Assembly (NCBI RefSeq): GCF_018223345.1
Contig: NZ_CP073587.1
Coordinates: forward strand, 1,523,001 to 1,587,000
Origin: Shewanella yunxiaonensis
Lineage (GTDB): Bacteria > Pseudomonadota > Gammaproteobacteria > Enterobacterales > Shewanellaceae
Length of the DNA: 64,000 bases
Reading direction: 5' to 3'
The position numbers and the translations under genes are program-made. The notes under the pieces are model-generated. The model was not told the DNA's origin and searched no databases. It saw only the letters and a list, made by a program, of their open reading frames with translations. The stretch's first letter is position 1, and every line of letters begins with the position of its first letter. Shown in pieces: positions 1 through 9,143 of this stretch.

Positions 1-1126
1 AAAGCACAGTGATATTTGGCTCTGGGCTCGGTCCCATGTTGTATAGCGTATGCAGGAAACGGAAACTGGTTTTGCTCACCAGCGGACGACCGTCCAGGCC
101 CATACCACCAATGGATTCAGTAGCCCAAATTGGGTCGCCAGAGAACAGTTCATCATATTCTGGGGTACGCAGGAAGCGAACCATACGCAGTTTCATTACG
201 AAATGGTCAATCATTTCCTGAGCCTGCTCTTCAGTCAGCAAGCCTTTCTTAAGATCACGTTCGATATAGATATCGATGAAGGTTGAGGTACGACCCAGGG
301 ACATCGCCGCACCGTTCTGACTCTTCACTGCAGCCAGGTAGCCGAAGTAAGTCCATTGGATGGCTTCTTTGGCATTGGTCGCAGGGCCAGAAATATCGAC
401 ACCGTATTTTGCTGCCATGGTTTTCATCTGAGCCAAGGCGCGGTGTTGTTCAGCGATTTCTTCGCGTAACTGGATGACATCACTCAGATTCTCACCAGCT
501 TCCATCTGTGCTTGCAGTGAGGAGAACTGAGCAAATTTGTCTTTCATCAGGTAGTCGATGCCGTATAACGCAATGCGGCGGTAGTCACCGATGATACGGC
601 CACGACCATAAGCATCAGGCAAACCTGTCAACACACCAGATTTACGGCAAGCCAGAATTTCTGGGGTATAGACATCAAATACACCCTGGTTGTGGGTTTT
701 ACGCAGTTCGCTATAAATATACTTAAGCTGAGGATCCAGTTCACGACCGTAGGCTTCGCATGAACCTTCTACCATGCGAATACCACCGTTAGGCAGCAGG
801 GCACGTTTCAGTGGCGCATCAGTTTGTAAGCCAACGATGGTTTCAAGTTCGCGGTCAATATAACCAGCGTCATGAGAATCAATGGTGGAGACTTTGTCAG
901 TGTCAAAATCGACAGGAGCATGAGTTCGGTTTTCCTGCTTGATGCCTTCCATCACTTTTCCCCATAAAGTGTTGGTGGCTGCAGTAGGACCAGCGAGGAA
1001 GGATTCATCACCTTCATAAGGTGTATAGTTGTTCTGGATAAAGTCACGTAAATTGACTTCAGTTTTCCACTCTCCAGGAACAAACCCTTCCCACGCTTTT
1101 TGGAACAGATCAGTTGTGTCGGTCAT
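1..1126 (-). CDS. pflB: Formate C-acetyltransferase (pyruvate formate-lyase), N-terminal part
   Basis: Cytoplasmic glycyl-radical enzyme that converts pyruvate plus CoA to acetyl-CoA plus formate during anaerobic growth. About 375 of the usual ~760 residues are visible; the frame runs off the left edge, so the active-site cysteine pair and the C-terminal glycyl-radical loop are outside the window. The protein begins [15 protein letters not shown] and continues with PFL-typical stretches such as [34 protein letters not shown] and [20 protein letters not shown]. The ATG at 1126 has AGGTGA six bases upstream. The gene is divergent from focA, whereas in E. coli focA and pflB are co-transcribed. 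A PdhR-type palindrome lies about 180 bp upstream of the start. Confidence 0.95.
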   Translation of the reverse strand, partial: MTDTTDLFQKAWEGFVPGEWKTEVNLRDFIQNNYTPYEGDESFLAGPTAATNTLWGKVMEGIKQENRTHAPVDFDTDKVSTIDSHDAGYIDRELETIVGLQTDAPLKRALLPNGGIRMVEGSCEAYGRELDPQLKYIYSELRKTHNQGVFDVYTPEILACRKSGVLTGLPDAYGRGRIIGDYRRIALYGIDYLMKDKFAQFSSLQAQMEAGENLSDVIQLREEIAEQHRALAQMKTMAAKYGVDISGPATNAKEAIQWTYFGYLAAVKSQNGAAMSLGRTSTFIDIYIERDLKKGLLTEEQAQEMIDHFVMKLRMVRFLRTPEYDELFSGDPIWATESIGGMGLDGRPLVSKTSFRFLHTLYNMGPSPEPNITVL

Positions 1127-1302
1127 CGTACTTCACCTTTTGTTTGATAAAGTGGGCGGGATTACTGTCCAGTCTGCTTCCTTGGGACGTTAACCCCTGT
1201 TCAGTCTAACTGCCTGCTTCTCTGGTGGGAGAGCAAGGCTTCAGGTACCAAATCAACCGGTCTCTTACCGATTGAAGAATATCTGTAAATGCCCTTAACC
1301 TA

Positions 1303-1319
1303 AATTGGTAAGACCAATT
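1303..1319. promoter_or_regulatory. PdhR-like operator upstream of pflB
   Basis: The perfect palindrome AATTGGTAAGACCAATT matches the established E. coli PdhR consensus ATTGGTNNNACCAAT. PdhR is a GntR-family, pyruvate-responsive repressor, so a site in front of a pyruvate-consuming enzyme is metabolically sensible. The match is seen directly; regulation by PdhR here is inference. Confidence 0.7.
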
Positions 1320-1528
1320 GTCCAGAAAGATATTAGCATAAGATTGGGAGTGGTCGCACCACTTAATATCTCTTTGGCTTAAGTTAATGCTAAATTTGCT
1401 AGCCAGTTATCAAATTTTGAACAATTAAGATCTGTAACAGGCAGTGATATTCACTAAAAAAAGTCTAAATGGCAGATGATTCATTCAGTATTTTTGCGAG
1501 TAATTACTCTAATCCATTGATAACCCAC

Positions 1529-1550
1529 TGTTCAGATTAATCTTTGAACA
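1529..1550. promoter_or_regulatory. Inverted repeat with nested palindrome
   Basis: TGTTCA and TGAACA face each other across ten bases, and the decamer AGATTAATCT between them is itself a palindrome overlapping the left arm. It lies midway between pflB and focA. It could be a regulator site or an mRNA hairpin; I cannot assign a factor. Confidence 0.35.
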
Positions 1551-2005
1551 AGCACACAGAATTCTTCAACGGAATATTACATCGCATCATTCACCTCAAC
1601 TTGGATTTGGCTGGTCCGTTTTAACATAAAAAATACGAGATTAGTCACTGACGGATGATGAATTTATGTTATAGGGAAGGCACTGTCCTATAGATGATCA
1701 AATCAACATGCGCAGTCACACTACAGCCAAAGACTGTTCGGTCAATGCTTCATATTGATTAATTATTAGTCAGTTCAAGATGGCGGTAAAGAATGTGACC
1801 CTGGTCAGACATCGATCGAACCGTTGGCAATAAAACAATTTTTGAGCTGTCAGCCAATATTGGAAGGATCTGAGACATAGGTAACATCTTTAGTGGTGCG
1901 AATTGATTTTTGACAGGGTAATGATGCATAAATAACCAGACGACGATGTGGTTTTGCAAAATTTGCTTTTAAATCAAAAGTTTCTAATTTTTGGTAACTT
2001 TGCGG

Positions 2006-2019
2006 TCGAAATTAATCAA
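2006..2019. promoter_or_regulatory. Possible FNR/CRP-type site upstream of focA
   Basis: TCGAAATTAATCAA agrees with the FNR consensus TTGAT-N4-ATCAA at three of five bases on the left and all five on the right, about 90 bp before the focA start. Anaerobic activation would fit a formate channel, but the match is imperfect. Confidence 0.3.
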
Positions 2020-2109
2020 TGTTTCGGCAGACCGAGTAGTTAATGGCCTGTTCGCTGATTATATGCTTAGCCAAAAAACTCGGTTGCTGCCCAACAAGGT
2101 GGTAAAAAA

Positions 2110-2997
2110 ATGAAACTGTTTTCTGAACATTTGCAAAATGTCATCGCTAGTGGTGAAGGAAAAGTCAATAAGCCATCCATTTTTCGCTTTATACAAGCGA
2201 TCTACGCTGGATTTTTCATCGGTCTGGCCTTCGTTTTTTACGTTACTGTCACAACCGGAAGTTCCGATGCGCATTGGGGCGCGGTACATCTCATGGGCGG
2301 TGTAGTATTTAGCCTTGGCTTGATACTGGTGGTGCTGTTCGGGATGGAACTCTTCACTAGCACGGTATTGTCTGCGGTGGCGTGGGCACAGGGCCGGGTG
2401 AGTTTCTCCAGAATGTTATCCTGTTGGATTGAAGTGTATGTCGGTAATGCCGTTGGCGCATTGGTGCTTGTCGGACTGGTGTGTGCTGGTGGTCTGTATA
2501 TGACAGATGGTGGTCAATGGGGGCTGAACGTTATCGGGATTGCCTTACATAAAGTTCACCATACCTGGAGCCAGGCGTTTGTCCTTGGGATGATGTGTAA
2601 CATTATGGTTTGCCTAGCTGCCTGGTTTGCTTATATGAGTAAAGATGTTGGTACTAAAGCACTATTGATGGTGATGCCTGTGGCGCTGTTTGTCGCAACT
2701 GGTTTTGAGCACAGTATCGCCAACATGTTTATGCTGCCTTTAGGTATCGCTTTTAAACATTTATTACCTGCAGATCTGCTGTTGAGCCATGGGTATACTG
2801 CAGAAGTTTTGGAAGCCTTGAGTTTCAATCATATTGTAAGTTCCAACCTTATCCCCGTTACCTTGGGCAATATTGTTGGCGGTGCGGGCTTCATTGGCCT
2901 GGGGATCTGGGCTACTGAAAAAGCCTCAGGCGCCCAGGATGCTAAGGTTGCCGAGAGTGAAAAGGCGACAACCAGTTCTACCAAGTCCGTTTCGTAA
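2110..2997 (+). CDS. focA: Formate channel FocA
   Basis: Inner-membrane pentameric channel of the formate/nitrite transporter family that moves formate made by pyruvate formate-lyase. The 295 residues (E. coli FocA has 285) contain six membrane segments. The conserved pore histidine lies at about residue 201 in GFEHSIANMF, and the re-entrant signature GNAVGAL follows the third helix. The C-terminal tail is polar and low-complexity. The ATG at 2110 follows AAGGTGG. The gene stands alone, divergent from pflB, and is followed by a strong terminator. Confidence 0.95.
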   Translation: MKLFSEHLQNVIASGEGKVNKPSIFRFIQAIYAGFFIGLAFVFYVTVTTGSSDAHWGAVHLMGGVVFSLGLILVVLFGMELFTSTVLSAVAWAQGRVSFSRMLSCWIEVYVGNAVGALVLVGLVCAGGLYMTDGGQWGLNVIGIALHKVHHTWSQAFVLGMMCNIMVCLAAWFAYMSKDVGTKALLMVMPVALFVATGFEHSIANMFMLPLGIAFKHLLPADLLLSHGYTAEVLEALSFNHIVSSNLIPVTLGNIVGGAGFIGLGIWATEKASGAQDAKVAESEKATTSSTKSVS

Positions 2998-3012
2998 TAA
3001 TCTAGAACATAC

Positions 3013-3039
3013 AAAAAACCGGCGTTAAGCCGGTTTTTT
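3013..3039. terminator. Bidirectional terminator between focA and ycaO
   Basis: AAAAAACCGGC and GCCGGTTTTTT form a perfect stem around the loop GTTAA, with A and T runs on the two sides. It sits between the convergent focA and ycaO genes and can serve both. Confidence 0.9.
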
Positions 3040-3043
3040 CACA

Positions 3044-4807
3044 TTAAGCAAGCCAGTTGTTATATGCCGTCTTGGCTTTTTGCAGTTTCATATAGGCTTG
3101 CAGCAGACTTTGGTGTTTTGCTGAGCTTAATAGTCCGTTTGCTAATGGTAAGTCATAACCCGCGGCCTCACCGTTGATATGAGCCAGAGCTATATCAATA
3201 TCTTTTGCCGTAAACATACGGCGGAATTTGGGTAGGTATTCCGTTGGTTCACGATCTTCTTCCATCATTTGCAGCAATGCCAGCAGCGCATGATAGAAGC
3301 GTAACCGTGGTTGTTTTTCGGCGGTAATTCCGTAGGCATTGAAGTCTACCGTCCATTGTGCCCAGTCGTGTGCATCGGTTAAATCTTGTATTGCTAACGC
3401 AAGCAAACAGCGCAATTCACCGATACGTAGGGTTGCCCAAGGACTGTTGGCATCCACAGCTATGCAGAGTAATTGATCTAGTGGTTGGAATTCGTCGACA
3501 TCCAGTGAATCAATCTCATTGAGAACTGCGGTCGCCTTATCTTGGTCCGTGGGCGATTGTAACCAGGATTGCATTAATTCACGCAGATGCATGGCCCGGT
3601 TGTTATTAGCAAATGACAGGTCATCCACCGGATAGATTTCTGAGTAACCTGGTACTAACACGCGGCAGGCGTAGGTTTGCAGATGGCTATAGTCGGCAAT
3701 GTAAACTTCGGCATTTTCGTCATGAAATTTGGCAAGCAGATGAGCAAACTCCTGCTCGGTGGTGCCGCTAAAGTTCCAGTCACTGAATGGGTAGTCGGGA
3801 CTTTCGCGAAACAGATCCCAGGACACTAGGCCCGAAGAGTCAATGAAATGAGTTTCTAGGTTGGTATGATCGGCAACTTCATCGTTATTGAACGATGGTG
3901 AAGGGAAAATATCCAAGTCTTTGAGACTACGACCTTGCAATAGCTCAGTTACCGTACGCTCTAATGCCACTTCAAAGCGAGGATGAGCACCAAAAGACGC
4001 GAAACAGCCGCCGTTTTGCGGATTAAATAACGTTACACAGATAACCGGATAACGACCGCCCAAAGATGCATCAAAGCACGTGATTGGGAAGCCTTCAGCC
4101 TCCAACGCCGCAACTGCCTGCTGAACTTTTGGAAAACGTGCGACAACATTGGGGGGGATTTCCGGCAGGGAGATACATTCCGAGATAATCTTATTCTTGA
4201 CGTAACGCTCAAAGCATTCAGATAACGCCTGAGTTCTGGCTTCGGTTTGACTATTGCCGGCAGACATGCCGTTACTGACATATAAATTGCCGATGATATT
4301 CATCGGAATATAAATTTGTGCGCCATCGGACTGACGTTCAAAGGGCAAGGCACAAATACCGCGTTGCGAATTACCCGATTGCACGTCGATTAGTGTGGAG
4401 AGATCCAAATCGTGTTGTGGGTCGTAATGCTGCCACAGATATTCATCAAGTAATCCTTGCGGACGGTCGTCAGTCAGCGGAAACCATTTTTCATTGGGGT
4501 AATGAACAAATGGGCTGTTAGCGATCTCCTGACCTAAATGGAAATCAGCAAAAAAGTAGTTACAGGCGAGTCGCTCAAAATACTCACCGAGCGCGCTGGC
4601 CAATGCCGCATCACGACTGGCACCTTTACCATTACTGAAACACGCTGGACAGTTACGATCCCGAATATGCACTGACCATACATTGGGCACTGGATTTAAC
4701 CAGGATGCTTGCTCAATATCAAATCCCAGATCAGCCAATCTTTGCTGCATGGTATTGATAGAAACTTCCAGCGCTTCATCTTTGCCGGGAATATATGTCA
4801 GAGTCAT
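3044..4807 (-). CDS. ycaO: YcaO-domain protein, S12 methylthiotransferase accessory factor
   Basis: Cytoplasmic ATP-dependent YcaO-superfamily protein. The E. coli ortholog (586 residues; 587 here) assists RimO in beta-methylthiolation of ribosomal protein S12. The superfamily ATP/Mg signature is visible around residues 181-200 (SAGNSQTEARTQALSECFER), with a second E-x-x-ER stretch near residue 80 following NCPACFSNGKG. A helical C-terminal region follows the YcaO domain, as in the E. coli protein. The neighbours pflB and focA match the E. coli ycaO-focA-pflB neighbourhood. This is the housekeeping YcaO, not a RiPP cyclodehydratase: no precursor or partner genes flank it. Confidence 0.92.
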   Translation of the reverse strand: MTLTYIPGKDEALEVSINTMQQRLADLGFDIEQASWLNPVPNVWSVHIRDRNCPACFSNGKGASRDAALASALGEYFERLACNYFFADFHLGQEIANSPFVHYPNEKWFPLTDDRPQGLLDEYLWQHYDPQHDLDLSTLIDVQSGNSQRGICALPFERQSDGAQIYIPMNIIGNLYVSNGMSAGNSQTEARTQALSECFERYVKNKIISECISLPEIPPNVVARFPKVQQAVAALEAEGFPITCFDASLGGRYPVICVTLFNPQNGGCFASFGAHPRFEVALERTVTELLQGRSLKDLDIFPSPSFNNDEVADHTNLETHFIDSSGLVSWDLFRESPDYPFSDWNFSGTTEQEFAHLLAKFHDENAEVYIADYSHLQTYACRVLVPGYSEIYPVDDLSFANNNRAMHLRELMQSWLQSPTDQDKATAVLNEIDSLDVDEFQPLDQLLCIAVDANSPWATLRIGELRCLLALAIQDLTDAHDWAQWTVDFNAYGITAEKQPRLRFYHALLALLQMMEEDREPTEYLPKFRRMFTAKDIDIALAHINGEAAGYDLPLANGLLSSAKHQSLLQAYMKLQKAKTAYNNWLA

Positions 4808-5030
4808 GAAAAAACCTTGAATGGTAGCCGTCTATAGGGGGGCGCATGTTAGCACAGTCGGCGCTAAGTTTAGCAATAATTATCATTCAAGCCTTTCGAC
4901 TTGTTGGTCCAGATAATTGTGTTCAATAGTCACTAGGACAGAAATACAGGTTTTTTATCAAAATGTTGGCTGCTAAAATGGCTGCCAATTTTCAGTATGT
5001 TGCAGCCAAAGGCTGCCGGGGCTCAGTAAC

Positions 5031-6047
5031 TTGGAATTTTTGTACGAATACGGAATGTTTTTGGCAAAGGCCATTACTATCGTCGTAGCGATTGCTGCGG
5101 TTGTGATTATCATCGTTGCGGCTTCAATGAAGCAGAAACATGACCGCGGAGAACTCAAGCTTACACACATCAGTGAAGAACTACAGTCATTACGTCATCA
5201 TCTCAAAGAAGAGTTGCTAGATAAGAAGGCGTTTAAAGCTTACGAAAAGCAATATAAAGCTGAGCAAAAAGCCAAGGAGAAACAAACTGCCGAAACACCA
5301 CAACAGAAGGTGTTTGTGCTGGAATTCAAAGGGGGGATCGAAGCGTCGGAAGTTGCTTCGTTACGTGAAGAAATTTCTGCGGTTCTGGCGATCGCCGATA
5401 AAGATGATCAGGTTGTGATTAATCTGGAAAGTGGCGGTGGTATGGTGCACGGTTATGGCCTGGCGGCCAGTCAATTAGAACGTTTGCGGCGTGCCGGTGT
5501 ACCTTTTACCGTTTGCGTTGACAAAGTTGCTGCCAGCGGTGGATATATGATGGCGTGTGTTGCTAATCATATCGTCGCTGCGCCTTTTGCTATTGTGGGT
5601 TCCATAGGTGTTGTCGCACAGTTGCCGAACTTCAATCGGTTATTGCGTAAACATGACATCGATTACGAGCAACACACTGCTGGTGAGTTTAAACGTACGT
5701 TGACGTTGTTCGGTGAAAACACCGATGAAGGGCGTGCCAAGTTTCGCGAAGAGTTGGAGCAAACGCATGAACTGTTTAAAGGTTTTGTAACCAATTTCCG
5801 GCCGCAGCTTGATGTCTCCAAAGTGGCTACCGGGGAACACTGGTTTGGTCAACAAGCGGTAGATTTAGGCCTAGTGGATGAAATTGGTACCAGCGACGAT
5901 TTATTGATGAAGCTGGCGGATGAAAAGCTGGTCATTAAAGTGCGTTATCAGATCCGCAAAAAGATCACTGATAAATTGGCCCATAGCGCTTCACTGATGT
6001 TGAGCGAGTGTTATGACCGACTTTTGCAAAAGAACCGGCCAATGTAA
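5031..6047 (+). CDS. sohB: Inner-membrane serine protease SohB
   Basis: Signal-peptide-peptidase-A-like (S49) protease anchored in the inner membrane with the active site outside the cytoplasm. Residues 9-31 form the membrane anchor, followed by a lysine-rich, probably coiled segment (~40-95) and the S49 domain. The catalytic Ser is at about 169 (KVAASGGYMMA) and the Lys at about 221 (GEFKRTLTL). The start is taken as TTG 5031, because MEFLYEYGMFLAK aligns with the E. coli N terminus; the next ATG is at 5055. Length is 338 residues against 349 in E. coli. A strong terminator follows. Confidence 0.93.
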   Translation: MEFLYEYGMFLAKAITIVVAIAAVVIIIVAASMKQKHDRGELKLTHISEELQSLRHHLKEELLDKKAFKAYEKQYKAEQKAKEKQTAETPQQKVFVLEFKGGIEASEVASLREEISAVLAIADKDDQVVINLESGGGMVHGYGLAASQLERLRRAGVPFTVCVDKVAASGGYMMACVANHIVAAPFAIVGSIGVVAQLPNFNRLLRKHDIDYEQHTAGEFKRTLTLFGENTDEGRAKFREELEQTHELFKGFVTNFRPQLDVSKVATGEHWFGQQAVDLGLVDEIGTSDDLLMKLADEKLVIKVRYQIRKKITDKLAHSASLMLSECYDRLLQKNRPM

Positions 6048-6069
6048 TGCGTTAGACGGGTAAAAAAGC

Positions 6070-6096
6070 AAAGGCAAGGTGATTCACCTTGCCTTT
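6070..6096. terminator. Terminator between sohB and the DUF3083-like gene
   Basis: AAAGGCAAGGTGA and TCACCTTGCCTTT form a perfect 13-bp stem with a one-base centre, flanked by A- and T-rich sequence. It lies between two convergent genes and is probably used from both sides. Confidence 0.85.
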
Positions 6097-6113
6097 GTTG
6101 TATCGGCAGCTAT

Positions 6114-7172
6114 TTACAGTGGATAACTGATGTGCTGATAGAAGCCGACCATCATTTCCTGAGTTTTAGGATCAAGTTCGATGGCTTTGGCAAATTCTTT
6201 CAATGCGGCTTCCACTTGATTCATATAGCGGCAATAGCCGGGCTCCGCATAATCATCATTGGTGGCGACCAGAATGAAATCCACCGCTTCCACTTGTTTC
6301 TTACCATCCCAGTGTTGCAGAAATTTGGGTTCATTGTCATTGGGGTTAAAACCGATCATGACCGTTTCTTTAGTGGTTCCCAATTCTTCATATTTGCTGT
6401 TGCGCACCAGTGGAGTTAAACCGTTACCCACCATGGCAACATGCTTCAGATGTTTCTGGTTTGTCGCCGCCAGGAACCGGTCTTCAAGATATTGGTACAG
6501 CGCTGAGTAGTCACCAGTATCCTGTTTCAGCACGGCCATTTTTAACTGACGACTCAATGGTAATGTAACTTTCACATAGGCTGTGGAGGTGTAATTGGTC
6601 GGCAATTCACACTGTCTGGACTTATAACGCATATAGATATTGCGCAACTTATAGCCATAGGTCTTATGCTCATCTTTTGCAGAAGCAAAAAGATCATAAG
6701 TCATATGTTGATGGTCACGAATTTTCACTGTCAGATTTTGTTCAGGCAATAACGGCAGCAAATCCTTTATCACTGCTCGCACCCGATTGTGAAAGTTCGC
6801 GGCATTGGCACGAATATCACGCCCGGTGGCCAGAAACAGGAAACGCAACTTGCGGGCTTTATAATCTGACTCGAAGTAAACGCTCTGCGCTTCATGGTAA
6901 GCAGGGTTATAGAAGAACAGGATCTGCTCAGCGGTTTGGAGTGTGTAAGCTTCAGTGTGGTAACGGACTACTGGTAATTTGTCGTTAGCGATCACATGGA
7001 CATTAAACAGTTCCTGGTCAGCCGCCATTTTAAAAAACTGTTCACTGATGCTGCGATAGCATTGTTCATAGCTATCGTAATGCGCCAGTAAGGCGTCAGT
7101 AACCTTAATATCTACCATAATGTACTGATTGGTGCGAGTCGCCAAAGGTACGTAGAGTTTTTGCAGCAACAT
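6114..7172 (-). CDS. Conserved hypothetical protein, DUF3083-like
   Basis: A soluble protein of 352 residues with no signal peptide or membrane segment. It resembles the DUF3083 family, which I recall only from marine gammaproteobacteria such as Shewanella; the function is unknown. The translation has regularly spaced charged helices and several aromatic stretches (RNIYMRYKSRQCE, HWDGKKQVEAVDF) but no catalytic motif I recognise. I chose the ATG at 7172 because AAGGA lies seven bases upstream. The frame stays open to 7268, but that longer start has no ribosome binding site. It is a monocistronic gene ending at a shared terminator. Confidence 0.7.
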   Translation of the reverse strand: MLLQKLYVPLATRTNQYIMVDIKVTDALLAHYDSYEQCYRSISEQFFKMAADQELFNVHVIANDKLPVVRYHTEAYTLQTAEQILFFYNPAYHEAQSVYFESDYKARKLRFLFLATGRDIRANAANFHNRVRAVIKDLLPLLPEQNLTVKIRDHQHMTYDLFASAKDEHKTYGYKLRNIYMRYKSRQCELPTNYTSTAYVKVTLPLSRQLKMAVLKQDTGDYSALYQYLEDRFLAATNQKHLKHVAMVGNGLTPLVRNSKYEELGTTKETVMIGFNPNDNEPKFLQHWDGKKQVEAVDFILVATNDDYAEPGYCRYMNQVEAALKEFAKAIELDPKTQEMMVGFYQHISYPL

Positions 7173-7322
7173 AATGATTCCTTGTAAATCATCATTTAAC
7201 GAATGTGGATATTTTAACCGTTTTGCAGTTGCTGAAATATAGACCGCAAGCACCTTTATGCACGACATTTATTTATGCTAAGTTACCGTTTTCAAGAATA
7301 AAACTAATCTGAAGGTATGTGG

Positions 7323-7826
7323 ATGATTGTTGCCACCACAGACAGGCTCATTCTGCGACATTTTACGGATAACGACGTGGCGGCGCTTTATGAAATGAAT
7401 CGTGATCCCCAGATACTGGAGTACATTCCTGCTGCACCATTTCAACAGTTATCTGATGCAGAGCGAGTACTACAGGATGTGATATATGCAGATTATCAGC
7501 AATACGGTTATGGCCGCTGGGCGGTTGAGTTTAAAGCCAGTAGCCAGGTCATTGGCTTTTGTGGCCCCAAATATTTACCTGAGTTTGGCCGCGTAGAACT
7601 TGGGTATCGTTATTTTCCGCAATACTGGGGGATGGGGATTGGCTACGAGGCGGCGAGTGCTGCTTTACCTTTATTCAAGGAACGCTGCGGCGTTGATGAA
7701 GCTATTGCCCTAATCCTGCCGGGGAATAGGGCATCCGTGGCGCTGGCCAACAAGTTGGGAATGCAGATACTTTCACGTGGTAAGTTCTTAGGTCATGAAG
7801 TCGATCTGTTTCATATCTGGCTTTAA
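7323..7826 (+). CDS. GNAT N-acetyltransferase, RimJ/RimL type
   Basis: Acetyl-CoA-dependent acetyltransferase of about 167 residues in the RimJ/RimL/ribosomal-protein-alanine acetyltransferase group. It opens with the typical TDRLILRHFTDNDVAALYEM and carries a GYRYFPQYWGMGIGYEA acetyl-CoA loop and a C-terminal NRASVALANKLGM. ATG 7323 is preferred over ATG 7317 because AAGG sits seven bases before it. The substrate is unknown. The last four bases overlap the end of the convergent tesA gene. Confidence 0.85.
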   Translation: MIVATTDRLILRHFTDNDVAALYEMNRDPQILEYIPAAPFQQLSDAERVLQDVIYADYQQYGYGRWAVEFKASSQVIGFCGPKYLPEFGRVELGYRYFPQYWGMGIGYEAASAALPLFKERCGVDEAIALILPGNRASVALANKLGMQILSRGKFLGHEVDLFHIWL

Positions 7827-8452
7827 CGCTTTTTCTCCAAAGCCTGTTTAACCCAGGGCAACATAAAACTGGTGATTTGAGGTTGGGCCTGTTCGTTAGG
7901 ATGTATGCCATCTCGCTGCATCAGTTCAGGATGAGGTGCAATTTTTGTCATAAAGAAAGGAATGAGTGTCACTGACTCCTGTTTTGCTAGCTCATCGTAT
8001 ACGGCCGTAAAGGCCTTTTCATAACGTGGCCCATAGTTTGGCGGTACCATTACTTGTGATAGCAGAACCTCAGCATCTGACTGGCGCGAAAGGTCGATGA
8101 TTCGTGAAAGATTATTTTTGAGCTCTCTCGGTGAGAATCCTCGTAAGCCGTCATTCCCTCCCAATTCAATCAGCACGACGTCAGGGTGTGATGATTGCAA
8201 CAATCCCGGCAATCGTCTCAAGCCTCCCGCTGTTGTTTCTCCACTGACAGAGCCGTTAATAATGGTATGCTCAGGTAAAGCTTTGCGCAGACCTTCAACC
8301 CAGCCTTTGGATTCATCGACGCCATAGCTGGCCCCAAGGCTGTCACCTAATACTAGTAAGGTGGCGGCATGGAGTGGTAAAGCGAGAAGCACCAGTAATA
8401 GATAGATTGCAGGACGACAACATAAGGAAGCGATTTTGAACAACAGCGCCAT
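7823..8452 (-). CDS. tesA: Acyl-CoA thioesterase I / lysophospholipase L1 (TesA)
   Basis: Periplasmic SGNH hydrolase with thioesterase, protease I and lysophospholipase activities in E. coli. Residues 1-29 are a signal peptide ending LPLHA. Block I GDSLGASYG contains Ser38, GGNDGLRG is block III, and DGIHPN carries the catalytic Asp and His. Length (209 residues) matches E. coli (208). It is divergent from the ABC gene ybbA and the two coding regions overlap by 17 bp at their 5' ends, so each promoter must lie inside the other gene. Confidence 0.95.
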   Translation of the reverse strand: MALLFKIASLCCRPAIYLLLVLLALPLHAATLLVLGDSLGASYGVDESKGWVEGLRKALPEHTIINGSVSGETTAGGLRRLPGLLQSSHPDVVLIELGGNDGLRGFSPRELKNNLSRIIDLSRQSDAEVLLSQVMVPPNYGPRYEKAFTAVYDELAKQESVTLIPFFMTKIAPHPELMQRDGIHPNEQAQPQITSFMLPWVKQALEKKR

Positions 8453-9143
8453 AAAAGTTTCCCATTTGATTAAAACAGTAACAACTCAGGAAGGTGAACT
8501 GACTATCCTGAAAGGCATTAATTTGGATGTCAAGCGAGGTCAGAGTGTTGCCATTCTCGGGCCGTCAGGTTCAGGTAAGTCAACATTACTTGGATTGTTG
8601 GCAGCATTAGATACGCCAAGTAGCGGTGAAATATGGCTGGATGGCGAACCGTTGTCTGCGCTTAACGAAGAGCAAAAAGCGGCGTTGAGAAAGCAGAAGG
8701 TGAGCTTCATTTTTCAGTCTTTTATGTTGGTGGACACACTGAATGCACTGGAAAATGTGATGTTGCCAGCTGAACTGGCCGGGATTGCCGGTGCCAGAGA
8801 AAAAGCGCGCAAAATGCTGGAGCGGGTCGGGTTAGGGCATCGATTAGCGCATTATCCAAAGCAGCTTTCCGGTGGCGAACAGCAACGTGTTGCAATTACC
8901 CGAGCCTTTATTTGTGAACCTACAGTGTTGTTTGCCGATGAGCCTACCGGCAATCTGGATAAGCAGAATGCCGATAAGGTCGCTGATATGCTGTTTGCAA
9001 TGAACCAGGAAAGTTCGACCACTCTGGTGTTAGTCACCCATGATTTACATCTGGCTAGCCGTTGCGAGCGTCAATTGGTGATGGAGGATGGCCAGTTGTT
9101 TGAACAAGCTAGTGGAGATGTAGCATCGGCTCAGGAGGGGTAA
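8436..9143 (+). CDS. ybbA: ABC transporter ATP-binding protein YbbA
   Basis: ATPase of a MacB/LolD-type (mechanotransmission) ABC system that pairs with the next gene. Walker A GPSGSGKST is at 42-50, followed by a Q-loop, the signature LSGGEQQR and Walker B VLFADEPTGNLD. The start is a TTG at 8436 with AAGGAAG seven to eight bases upstream; no ATG lies nearby. Length is 235 residues. The stop codon overlaps the ATG of ybbP. The tesA-ybbA-ybbP arrangement is conserved in enterobacteria, suggesting a shared role in envelope lipid or lysophospholipid handling, which is inference. Confidence 0.93.
   Translation: MNNSAIKVSHLIKTVTTQEGELTILKGINLDVKRGQSVAILGPSGSGKSTLLGLLAALDTPSSGEIWLDGEPLSALNEEQKAALRKQKVSFIFQSFMLVDTLNALENVMLPAELAGIAGAREKARKMLERVGLGHRLAHYPKQLSGGEQQRVAITRAFICEPTVLFADEPTGNLDKQNADKVADMLFAMNQESSTTLVLVTHDLHLASRCERQLVMEDGQLFEQASGDVASAQEG

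Larger units (their letters stand above)
1127..2109. promoter_or_regulatory. Long divergent control region between pflB and focA
   Basis: This 983-bp stretch has no convincing gene. It is AT-rich and must carry the promoters for pflB (leftward) and focA (rightward). It holds a perfect AATTGGT-N3-ACCAATT palindrome (1303-1319), an inverted repeat around 1529-1550 and a partial FNR/CRP-like site near 2006-2019. The only ORF of note (1759-1959, minus) lacks a ribosome binding site and resembles no protein I know. Confidence 0.7.

Noticed and set aside
1759-1959. 66-codon minus-strand ORF in the pflB-focA gap
   Set aside because: It has no ribosome binding site, no recognisable protein character and lies in regulatory DNA.
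3044-4807. YcaO as a marker of a RiPP biosynthetic cluster
   Set aside because: It has the length and chromosomal place of the housekeeping S12-modification YcaO, and no precursor peptide, dehydrogenase or transporter gene is adjacent. The small peptide at 11.8 kb is 7 kb away and not linked.
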